Assembly (NCBI GenBank): GCA_003669255.1
Contig: QWPO01000037.1
Location: forward strand, 1-7,382
DNA length: 7,382 nt
Origin: Planctomycetota bacterium
GTDB lineage: Bacteria; Planctomycetota; Planctomycetia; Pirellulales; UBA1268
Direction: 5' to 3'
Below are positions 1-5,441 of the stretch, piece after piece (within the stretch, counting starts at the first letter, position 1; each line of letters begins with the position of its first letter). The notes under the pieces are model-generated. The model saw only the letters and a program-made list of their open reading frames with translations, was not told the DNA's origin and ran no database searches. A program made the position numbers and the translations under genes.

Positions 1-2865
1 CTCGTCGAACAGGGCGGGGCCGTGAAGTTGATCGACTTTGGAATCGCCCACGCGATGCGGCGCGACGGCGATCCGCAGACGACGCACGACGTGGCCGGCG
101 CACGACGCTGCGCCGGCACGCCGCAGTACATGAGCCCCGAACAGTTCCACGAGTCGCAGGACGCTCTCGACCCGCGATCCGACGTCTATTCGCTGGGGCT
201 CGTGCTCTACGAACTCGTCTCGAGCAGCAGGCCGTACGACGTTGACAGCACGCGTATCACCGAGGCAGCTCGAGTGGTGGCCGACGCCGTGCCGCGGCCG
301 CTTCCTCCGTCGATCGATCCGCCGCTCGCACGGGTGGTTCTCAAGTGCCTGGAGAAGGAGTCGCGGCTGCGCTATGCCGATGCCGCGGCCCTTGCCGCCG
401 ACCTGCGGCGGTATCTCAACGGCGACGAGGTGCTGGCGGCACCGGAACCGCTCTGGGAAGCGGTGGTGCGGATCGGACGCCGACACCGGGCGGCCATGGC
501 GGCGACGATCGTCACCCTGCTCTCGCTGGCGGCTGCCACGGCGGGCATCTCGATCTTCGCGATCCGGGCTCGCGAGGCCGAGGCGATCGCACTCCGCGAG
601 GCGGCGCGGTCGCGGGAGCAGGCTCGGGCCACGCAGCAACTCGCCGACTTTCACGAATCGCAGTTCGAACTGGAGAAAGGGCGGGTGCGAACGGCCTTCG
701 CGCTCGCCAGCCGCGCCTACGAGAGCAGGCCAGCGTGGGAGTATGGTCGCCAGATCGGCGCGATCGTCGATTCGGCCCGCGGTGACTGGAATCTCGTGGA
801 TCGGATCGACGTCGCCACACAGCCCGCCTGGATCGCGTTTCCCCGCGGCAGCCGGGAGTACCTGGTGCAAGGCTTCGCCGACCGAGTCGAGCTTCACCGG
901 CTTGGCGACGACGGCCCGCTGGCGACGGCCGCCATTGCCGGCACCTGCATGCCGTGCCCGGTCGCCGCCGACCGGCTGGCCGTCGTGGTCCCCTTCTCCG
1001 GCATCCGGATGCTCACGATCCCGACGCTCGCCGTCGCCGGCACGTGTGCCATGCCGGGCGAGGTCACGTCGCTGCGGTCGAGCGCCGATGGCTCCCGCCT
1101 GGCGGCGCTCAACCGCGCCGGGCTCGCCGCCGTGTTCGACGTCGCCGGCCGGCAGGTCGCCAGCCGCACGTTTCGCGTGCCACGCCGCTCCGGCCAACCT
1201 GGCCTGGCGATCTCACCGGGCGGCAGCCGCGTTGTCTGGCACTCCGGAATCTGGAGCGAGCCGAAGTTCCACTGGGATCTGGCCGCCGACGAGCCCAGTG
1301 CGTTCAAACTGGCGGTCCACGACCTGGCCTTCGAATCGGAGACCGCGGTCGTGGGCGTCTGGTCGCCGTCATCCCTCAGCGAGCGGGTCCGCCTGCTCCG
1401 CTACGACTTCACGCTCGACCGAGAGCCAGAAGGCAACGGCCTGGGGGCGATCGGGGTGCTCTACCGGCAGGGTTCGTCGGTCGAGTGCGTCGCCGACGCC
1501 GCCTCGGGCGAGACGGCGGTGGCGATGATCGCCCCCGATTCGGTCAGTCGGGTGTGGATGCCGCTGGTCGAGCGAGCCCCAGCGCCGCGACCGTTGATCC
1601 TCATGCCCCTGCCCGAGGATGGCTACGGCTTCTCGCGGGTGCAGGCGGTGCTCGGCGAGGCGCTCTGGCCGCACGTGAACACCCCCGTCGCCATTCCAGC
1701 CTACGACGCCATCACGGAAACGCTGGCGCTGACGACGGGAAGTTCCGTGCTGGTGTTCGCGGCCACGCCCGCACGACTGGCCGGCATGAAGGAGGTTCCC
1801 GCGTCATCGCTCGCCTGCAAGGCATGCGGCACCGACTTCTGGAGCTTTCACGCCGATGACCAGGAGACCTTCGCCTGCCTTGGAAACGAGCTGCAGATCG
1901 TCTCGCTGGCGAACGGCGAGCGCCGGACGGTGACCCTCGAGCCGCCCGCCCCGGCGCCGGGCAGGAACGCCGTGGCGTGGGGCGTGACGGCCACGCCGGA
2001 CGGCCGGACCGTCGCCGTGCTCTGGCAGGAGAACACCGGCGGCGGTCACATCGGCGACACGTTCCAACGCAAGATCGCCACGGTCTATCGGCTCGACGCC
2101 GATCGCCGCCGAGCGACCACCCAGGCCAGTTTCACGCTGGATGGCTTCGACGGCGTCAACGGCCGACTGAACCGGGAGTTCGTGATCACACCCGATGGCG
2201 ACACCATCGCCTTCTGCTCGGCCGACGGAACCGTCGTTGGCTATCGCGTCGCCGACGGCGCAACACGCTACTCGTTCGAAGCCGGCAACACCTTCGCGAC
2301 CCACCCTCCCACCGGCCGATTCGCGGCAGGTCGCACCGACAGCCCCGGCGACTTTCGCATCCACGACCTCCGCAGCGGAGACGCACTGGCATCTTGGCCC
2401 CTCGAAGCGTCCGTGACGAAGGCCCAGTTCGCCCCGGACGGCGAGACGATCTACATCGGACTGGCTCCCGGCACGCTCCGTCAGCATCGCGTGTCGGACG
2501 GCCGGCTCGTTTCGCAGCTGAAGACGGCGCTCGCGCCGTTCGCCATCTCGCACAAGGGCGACCGATTCGTGGGCCGGGCGGAAGACAACGTCTCGGCCGC
2601 GGCCGTGGGAACCGCGGGCTGGACACCGGGCAGTCTTGTCGTGGCCGACCTACAGACCGGCCGCTCCGTCGCCACGCTCGCGCCGACGGCCCACATCCTC
2701 AATCGTGCCGCCTTCGGCGCTGATGACACGTGGATCGCCTCGGTGACGGAACGAACCGTGGTGCGATTCACAGCGTCCGTCGATCCGCGGCAGGCAGCGG
2801 AACTCCTCGAGCAGACGCCGCCCGCACCGGGTGACGACGCCCCCCGTCCAAGCCCAACGCCGTAA
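1..2865 (+). CDS. Membrane-anchored Ser/Thr protein kinase with C-terminal beta-propeller-like domain (5' partial)
   Basis: Reading frame 1 is open from the first base, so the gene starts upstream; the GTG at 22 is internal, not a start. The visible 954 residues (numbered from base 1) begin in the kinase activation segment: DFG at 12-14, GTPQYMSPEQ at 39-48, SDVYSLG at 60-66 and the late-subdomain Arg at about 124. The ATP-binding N-lobe and HRD loop are therefore off the window. A basic stretch (RIGRRHR) precedes one hydrophobic segment at about 164-188, then a charged, Ala/Glu/Arg-rich helix to about 225. By the positive-inside rule the kinase is cytoplasmic and the rest extracytoplasmic. 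From about 250 to 930 there are degenerate propeller blades with PDG-type turns (SADGS 361, SPGGS 405, TPDGR 665, TPDGD 730, APDGE 811), resembling WD40-type or PQQ-type repeats. The tail is Pro-rich. This architecture is common in planctomycetes. Ligand and substrate are unknown. The kinase call is firm; the propeller subtype is not. Confidence 0.9.
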   Translation, partial: LVEQGGAVKLIDFGIAHAMRRDGDPQTTHDVAGARRCAGTPQYMSPEQFHESQDALDPRSDVYSLGLVLYELVSSSRPYDVDSTRITEAARVVADAVPRPLPPSIDPPLARVVLKCLEKESRLRYADAAALAADLRRYLNGDEVLAAPEPLWEAVVRIGRRHRAAMAATIVTLLSLAAATAGISIFAIRAREAEAIALREAARSREQARATQQLADFHESQFELEKGRVRTAFALASRAYESRPAWEYGRQIGAIVDSARGDWNLVDRIDVATQPAWIAFPRGSREYLVQGFADRVELHRLGDDGPLATAAIAGTCMPCPVAADRLAVVVPFSGIRMLTIPTLAVAGTCAMPGEVTSLRSSADGSRLAALNRAGLAAVFDVAGRQVASRTFRVPRRSGQPGLAISPGGSRVVWHSGIWSEPKFHWDLAADEPSAFKLAVHDLAFESETAVVGVWSPSSLSERVRLLRYDFTLDREPEGNGLGAIGVLYRQGSSVECVADAASGETAVAMIAPDSVSRVWMPLVERAPAPRPLILMPLPEDGYGFSRVQAVLGEALWPHVNTPVAIPAYDAITETLALTTGSSVLVFAATPARLAGMKEVPASSLACKACGTDFWSFHADDQETFACLGNELQIVSLANGERRTVTLEPPAPAPGRNAVAWGVTATPDGRTVAVLWQENTGGGHIGDTFQRKIATVYRLDADRRRATTQASFTLDGFDGVNGRLNREFVITPDGDTIAFCSADGTVVGYRVADGATRYSFEAGNTFATHPPTGRFAAGRTDSPGDFRIHDLRSGDALASWPLEASVTKAQFAPDGETIYIGLAPGTLRQHRVSDGRLVSQLKTALAPFAISHKGDRFVGRAEDNVSAAAVGTAGWTPGSLVVADLQTGRSVATLAPTAHILNRAAFGADDTWIASVTERTVVRFTASVDPRQAAELLEQTPPAPGDDAPRPSPTP

Positions 2866-2870
2866 GGCGT
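2857..2870. repeat. Small hairpin overlapping the kinase stop codon
   Basis: ACGCC (2857-2861) pairs with GGCGT (2866-2870) around the loop GTAA, and the TAA in the loop is the kinase stop codon. The stem is only 5 bp. It may be the edge of a dispersed palindromic repeat that supplied the stop codon and the last codons of the gene, but no second copy lies in this window. Confidence 0.35.
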
Positions 2871-2899
2871 GGGGCGTACCACCACCAGACGCTGCGTCC

Positions 2900-2950
2900 A
2901 GCGTGGCGTGCCCGCGGCCTCACGGCCGGTCGGCTTTCACTCGCCACGCT
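2900..2950. terminator. Large inverted repeat between convergent genes, possible bidirectional terminator
   Basis: A perfect 9-bp inverted repeat, AGCGTGGCG (2900-2908) and CGCCACGCT (2942-2950), encloses a second hairpin, CGGCC (2915-2919) and GGCCG (2924-2928) with loop TCAC. It lies between the ends of the kinase gene (2865) and the Fur gene (2978), where two convergent transcripts would finish. Neither side has a run of T, so it is not a textbook intrinsic terminator. The structure is seen; the terminator role is inferred. Confidence 0.4.
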
Positions 2951-2977
2951 CTCGCCGACGAGGCCCAGGCGTGCGTA

Positions 2978-3484
2978 TCAGATCCGGTCCTGATGCCGCG
3001 TGCGGCTCTTGCTCGACCGACAGTCGGTGCACAGGCCGGTGACGATCAGCCGGTGCGACTGGGCACGAAACTGGTGCCGGGCGGCCACCGCGTCGCGAAT
3101 CTTCGCCACCTCGTCGCTCGAGAACTCAATCAGCTTGCGGCAGCCGGTGCAGTAGAGGTGGTCGTGCTGCGGGTAGCCGTAGTCGTGCTCGTAGACGGCC
3201 CGACCGTCGAGCACCATCTTATTGAGCAGGCCGGCGTCCACCATCTCGGCGAGCGTGCGGTAGACGGTGGGACGGCTGGCCGTCGCCCCCTCGCGGGTCT
3301 TCCGGAGGTCGGCCAGCAGCTGCTCGGCGTCGAAGTGCTCGTGACGGCTCGCCACATAATCGACGATCACCCGCCGCTGCCGCGTGATCCGCTTGCCGCG
3401 GGTCTGCAGAAACTCGGCGAACCGCTCGGCGGGCGTGAGCGCCGTATCGACACTGCCGAGCGAGAAATCTGAGCCTATGGCCAT
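2978..3484 (-). CDS. Fur-family metal-dependent transcriptional regulator
   Basis: A complete 168-residue protein, slightly longer than the usual 140-150. The N-terminal winged-helix DNA-binding domain spans about 18-95, with KRITRQRRVIVDYV at 31-44, HEHFDAEQL at 48-56 and the recognition-helix motif SRPTVYRTL at 70-78. The C-terminal dimerisation and metal domain carries E99, H107-D-H109, E120 and H144, the regulatory-site type ligands. Two CxxC pairs (C112/C115 and C152/C155) fit the structural zinc site. The family represses or activates metal-uptake or oxidative-stress genes on binding Fe, Zn, Mn or peroxide-sensitive iron. The ligand set looks complete, but I cannot separate Fur, Zur and PerR by eye. 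I chose the ATG at 3484 because AGAGG (3492-3496) lies 7 nt upstream. Upstream in-frame extensions run through the palindromic repeats and lack family similarity. The gene is convergent with the kinase and downstream of flgM on the same strand, separated by repeats. Confidence 0.93.
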   Translation of the reverse strand: MAIGSDFSLGSVDTALTPAERFAEFLQTRGKRITRQRRVIVDYVASRHEHFDAEQLLADLRKTREGATASRPTVYRTLAEMVDAGLLNKMVLDGRAVYEHDYGYPQHDHLYCTGCRKLIEFSSDEVAKIRDAVAARHQFRAQSHRLIVTGLCTDCRSSKSRTRHQDRI

Positions 3485-3502
3485 CCGCACACCTCTGCGG
3501 CC

Positions 3503-3508
3503 ATTGTA
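3503..3508 (-). promoter_or_regulatory. Possible -10 box for the Fur-family gene
   Basis: On the minus strand TACAAT reads at 3508-3503, five of six matches to TATAAT, about 18 nt upstream of the ATG. The -35 position 17 nt further upstream (TGGGGG) is poor. If used, the leader would be very short, about 12 nt, and just include the ribosome binding site. I see no AT-rich Fur-box-like palindrome here. Confidence 0.25.
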
Positions 3509-3543
3509 GCCCGCAACTAGCCGAGCCCCCACGGCGCCCGGAT

Positions 3544-3599
3544 CGCAGGGGTTTAACCTGCGGAAAACCTGGCACAGGTTGACAACCTGTGCAACTGCG
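3544..3599. repeat. Palindromic double-hairpin repeat, copy 1
   Basis: Hairpin A: CGCAGG (3544-3549) pairs with CCTGCG (3557-3562). Hairpin B: GCACAGGTT (3572-3580) pairs with AACCTGTGC (3584-3592) around a 3-nt loop. The arms are joined by an A-rich linker. The whole unit is clearly homologous to the copy at 3604-3661, with the same hairpin order and linker (AAAACCTGG against AAAACTGG). The outer closing arms of copy 2 are not preserved here. Confidence 0.8.
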
Positions 3600-3603
3600 G
3601 CGG

Positions 3604-3661
3604 CGTAGCGTAGGTTTTTAACCTGCGAGAAAACTGGCACAGGTTGAAAACCTGTGCTACG
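3604..3661. repeat. Palindromic double-hairpin repeat, copy 2, with closing stem
   Basis: Hairpin A: 3609-3616 pairs with 3620-3627 (8 bp with one G-T pair, loop TTT). Hairpin B: GCACAGGTT (3637-3645) pairs with AACCTGTGC (3649-3657), loop GAA, a perfect 9-bp stem. An outer 6-bp arm, CGTAGC (3604-3609) and GCTACG (3656-3661), can close both hairpins into a three-way junction, competing with the last base pairs of hairpin B. The form resembles REP/BIME-type elements mobilised by RAYT transposases; no transposase gene is in the window. Confidence 0.8.
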
Positions 3662-3694
3662 GCTGGGCGGCCACGACCCGACATCAAATGCGAA

Positions 3695-3720
3695 CGGCCA
3701 GACCGTTGCCGGTCCGGCCG
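3695..3720 (-). terminator. Strong hairpin downstream of flgM, possible terminator
   Basis: CGGCC (3695-3699) pairs with GGCCG (3716-3720) and, after one A-C mismatch, GACCG (3701-3705) pairs with the facing bases CGGTC (3710-3714), leaving loop TTGC. That is ten base pairs in 26 nt. It begins 51 nt beyond the flgM stop on the minus strand and is followed by TTCGCATTTG, only weakly T-rich. It is the best candidate for ending the flagellar transcript before the Fur gene. Confidence 0.45.
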
Positions 3721-3771
3721 CTGCATGTGCGGTCACGTTAGATTTCGTTCACCGCCCGACGGCCCAGAGGC

Positions 3772-4056
3772 TCAGCCGAGCCGGTCGAGCAGACGGTCGA
3801 GGGCGATGTCGAGTTTGTCAGGCGTCTCGTAGGAGCCGTCGGCAATCGCCGCCTTGATCGCGGCAACGCGGTCGAAGCGGATGTCGCTTGTCGCACCGGC
3901 GGCCTTCACGGCATCGACCGACAGCGTCACTGCGTCATGCACCTCGCCGACGCCTTCCTGGCGGGCGGCGGACTGGGCGGACTGAGCCGCCTCGACGCCC
4001 TTTACGGCACCGAGACCCTGCGAACCCTGCGTCGAAAACACACCGAAGATGTTCAT
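3772..4056 (-). CDS. flgM: FlgM-like anti-sigma-28 factor (negative regulator of flagellin synthesis)
   Basis: A 94-residue protein, close to the usual FlgM length of about 90-100. The N-terminal half (1-45) is low-complexity and Ala/Gln/Gly-rich, as expected for the disordered, exported part. The C-terminal half holds the sigma-binding region: DAVTLSVDA at 41-49, SDIRFDRVAAIKAAIADGSY at 57-76 and a final helix LDIALDRLLDRL at 82-93. In the family this region binds FliA and blocks late flagellar transcription until the hook is complete and FlgM leaves through the flagellar export gate. I chose the ATG at 4056 because AAGGAG (4064-4069) stands 7 nt upstream; the in-frame ATG at 4125 has no such support. 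Its location downstream of fliA and flhA, which encode its target and its exporter, strongly supports the call. Confidence 0.9.
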   Translation of the reverse strand: MNIFGVFSTQGSQGLGAVKGVEAAQSAQSAARQEGVGEVHDAVTLSVDAVKAAGATSDIRFDRVAAIKAAIADGSYETPDKLDIALDRLLDRLG

Positions 4057-4063
4057 GATGTCA

Positions 4064-4069
4064 CTCCTT
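4064..4069 (-). promoter_or_regulatory. Ribosome binding site of flgM
   Basis: AAGGAG on the minus strand, 7 nt before the ATG at 4056. It is a near-perfect Shine-Dalgarno sequence and decides for this start over the upstream ATG at 4125. Confidence 0.8.
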
Positions 4070-4274
4070 GGCAGACCGTTGTTCTGAACCCCCGTGATCC
4101 CCACACGGCCGCTTCTACGCGGCACACCGGTGGAGAGTTCATCGAGTCGTTCGCGATTCCGGACCTGCTTCCTTTCCTGCCGTCATTGTTGCCGCGCTTC
4201 CGCGTTCCGGCGACTCCAGTCGTCGGACAGCGGCCGGTCGTGTTGCCGACCCGGTCGCCGCGGCTAACTTTTCT

Positions 4275-4302
4275 TCATCGACCGAACACACTGAAAACTT
4301 CA
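4275..4302 (-). promoter_or_regulatory. Sigma-28-like promoter upstream of flgM
   Basis: On the minus strand TGAAGTTT (4302-4295) matches the sigma-28 -35 consensus TAAAGTTT at 7 of 8 positions, and GTCGATGA (4282-4275) matches GCCGATAA at 6 of 8. The spacer is 12 nt against the usual 11. An A/T tract (4306-4317) lies just upstream of the -35, like an UP element. The start site would be near 4268, giving a leader of about 210 nt. Found by eye against the enterobacterial consensus; the planctomycete consensus may differ. Confidence 0.35.
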
Positions 4303-4389
4303 CCGAAATTTTTTCTTGCCAGTTTTTCCCGTCTTACCGATCCACACGGCCTCGGCAGCCGCCCGGACCGCCCAGCCTTCCCGGCCCGC

Positions 4390-5181
4390 CTACATCGCGA
4401 ACTCGGGCTTCCGGCGACCAAGCTGCCCCTGCAGCCTCTCGACGATGGCGCTGTGCATCTGGCTGACCCGGCTCTCGGAGAGGTCGAGGGTGGCCCCGAT
4501 CTCCTTCATGGTCAGCTCTTCGTAGTAGTAGAGGATGATGATCAGCCGCTCGTTGCGGTTGAGGCCCTTGGTGACCAGCCGCATCAGATCCGACTTCTGG
4601 ATCCGCCGCGTGGGATCCTCGCCCTTCTTGTCCTCGAGAATGTCGATCTCGTGGACCTCCTTCGAGCTGTCGGTCTCGCACCACTTCTTGTTGAGGCTCA
4701 CCAAGCTCACGGCGTTGGCCTCGATGAGAAGCTTTTCAAACTCCTCGCGGGAGAGCCCCATGTGCTCGGCCACCTCGGCATCGGCCGGCGCGCGGCCAAA
4801 CTTCGCCTCGAGTTGCTTGAGCGCTTCGTTGAGCTTGCTGGCCTTGCTCCGCACGAGCCGCGGCACCCAGTCCATGGTGCGGAGCTCGTCGAGCATGGCA
4901 CCGCGGATTCGTGGCACGCAGTAGGTCTCGAACTTCACGCCCCGCGACATGTCGAAGGCGTCGATCGCATCCATCAGGCCGAACGTGCCGGCCGAGACGA
5001 GGTCGTCAAGTTCCACACCGTCGGGGAGCCGCGACCAGATCCGCTCACCGTTGTACTTCACCAGCGGCAGGTACTGCTCGATCAGACGGTTCCGGAGATC
5101 CTCGTCGGACTGGTCGGCCTTGAACCGCTTCCAGAGTTCCAAGGCTTCTTCGGCCGACAGCTGCGTCGCGTGATATGCCAC
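4390..5181 (-). CDS. fliA: Flagellar sigma factor FliA (sigma-28, RpoD-related group 3)
   Basis: A 263-residue protein from a GTG start, within the normal FliA/WhiG range (about 240-265). Region 2 spans about 31-105 and includes YLPLVKY at 37-43, DDLVSAGTFGLMDAIDAFD at 59-77 (core-binding) and VKFETYCVPRIRGAMLDELR at 82-101 (-10 recognition and melting). Region 3 follows at about 106-165, with an LVRSKASKLNEAL helix and the APADAEVAEHMGLS motif. Region 4 lies at about 208-255, with the helix-turn-helix TMKEIGATLDLSESRVSQMH at 224-243 that contacts the -35. It directs RNA polymerase to late flagellar promoters and is held by FlgM. The GTG at 5181 is chosen because AAGGAGG lies 5 nt upstream and the first in-frame ATG (5247) is far upstream in poorly conserved sequence. 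It lies between flhA and flgM on the same strand, a coherent flagellar cluster. Confidence 0.95.
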   Translation of the reverse strand: MAYHATQLSAEEALELWKRFKADQSDEDLRNRLIEQYLPLVKYNGERIWSRLPDGVELDDLVSAGTFGLMDAIDAFDMSRGVKFETYCVPRIRGAMLDELRTMDWVPRLVRSKASKLNEALKQLEAKFGRAPADAEVAEHMGLSREEFEKLLIEANAVSLVSLNKKWCETDSSKEVHEIDILEDKKGEDPTRRIQKSDLMRLVTKGLNRNERLIIILYYYEELTMKEIGATLDLSESRVSQMHSAIVERLQGQLGRRKPEFAM

Positions 5182-5186
5182 GTCAT

Positions 5187-5193
5187 CCTCCTT
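5187..5193 (-). promoter_or_regulatory. Ribosome binding site deciding the fliA GTG start
   Basis: AAGGAGG on the minus strand, 5 nt before the GTG at 5181. An ATG at 5186 directly abuts this site but is in another frame and opens only a 34-codon frame (to 5082) without family similarity, so the GTG is the real start. Confidence 0.75.
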
Positions 5194-5313
5194 GACAGGT
5201 TCTCGATCTCTTCTGCGTGAGGCCGCGGCTCCGCCGCCTGCCTCCACATCGCGGCCCGCCCCGTGGGCGGACCGCCTCTCACCGTCGCGGATGCTGCACC
5301 GACCAACTTTCAG

Positions 5314-5342
5314 TCATCGGCAGCCGCACAGTGATCTCTTCA
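5314..5342 (-). promoter_or_regulatory. Weak sigma-28-like promoter upstream of fliA
   Basis: On the minus strand GCCGATGA (5321-5314) matches the sigma-28 -10 consensus GCCGATAA at 7 of 8 positions. The best -35-like TGAA (5342-5339) is 17 nt away, two more than the usual TAAA-N15 spacing, so the pair is poor. It lies about 130 nt before the fliA start. A single 7/8 match in a few hundred bases of GC-rich DNA can arise by chance. Confidence 0.2.
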
Positions 5343-5352
5343 CTCAAATCCG

Positions 5353-5368
5353 GGGTGCCCCGGCACCC
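5353..5368 (-). terminator. GC-rich hairpin downstream of flhA
   Basis: GGGTGCC (5353-5359) and GGCACCC (5362-5368) form a 7-bp perfect inverted repeat with a 2-nt gap, about 75 nt past the flhA stop on the minus strand. On that strand it is followed by CGGATTTGAG, not a T-run. It could be a terminator or attenuator between flhA and fliA, or an mRNA-stabilising structure. Confidence 0.3.
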
Positions 5369-5441
5369 TTCGCTGTTTCTCCATGTTCCCGAATCGTCAT
5401 TCCTTGTGTGATCCGTTGGTGTGCGTCGCTCACCAGGGCCG

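Larger units (their letters stand above)
4057..4389. other. 333-nt fliA-flgM intergenic region with long leader and AT-rich tract
   Basis: No family-like reading frame is visible here. Reading in the direction of flgM, it holds the GC-rich end of the fliA transcript, an AT-rich tract (about 4330-4262) that stands out in this GC-rich DNA and contains a promoter-like element, then about 200 nt of leader. The leader has a small hairpin, GCCGC (4108-4112) with GCGGC (4119-4123), and the palindrome CACCGGTG (4126-4133). No convincing terminator for fliA is seen, so readthrough from fliA into flgM is possible. Confidence 0.6.
5182..5441. other. 260-nt flhA-fliA intergenic region with several hairpins
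   Basis: No gene is supported here. Besides the element at 5314-5342 and the hairpin at 5353-5368, it holds the hairpin CCGCCC (5256-5261) with GGGCGG (5265-5270) and a GC-rich stretch at about 5218-5240 able to fold on itself. These would lie in the fliA leader and could affect its translation or mRNA stability; this is inference. Confidence 0.5.

Noticed and set aside
1804..2553. Open frame of 249 codons on the - strand
   Set aside because: Antisense to the kinase propeller domain; composition typical of a shadow frame in GC-rich coding DNA.
2831..3472. Open frame of 213 codons on the + strand
   Set aside because: It is antisense to the Fur gene, which has full family motifs, and shows no recognisable domain.
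3544..3661. Two repeats that could suggest a small CRISPR array
   Set aside because: Only two diverged units, each with internal double hairpins, no uniform spacers and no cas genes; this is a palindromic intergenic repeat.
3485..3736. Upstream extension of the Fur frame to an ATG at 3736
   Set aside because: The extension translates the palindromic repeats and lacks a ribosome binding site; the ATG at 3484 has AGAGG at 7 nt and matches Fur length.
4302..4322. Sigma-54-like element (TGGCAAG...) on the minus strand before flgM
   Set aside because: The -24-like TGGCA is present but the essential GC at -12 is replaced by AATT, so the match fails.
4333..4389. Possible terminator just after fliA
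   Set aside because: Only a very short CGG-CCG type stem could be drawn and no T-run follows on the minus strand.
3937..5220. Long open frame of 427 codons on the + strand
   Set aside because: It is antisense to fliA and runs into the flgM leader. The fliA frame has clear sigma-factor motifs; the other is a GC-rich mirror frame.
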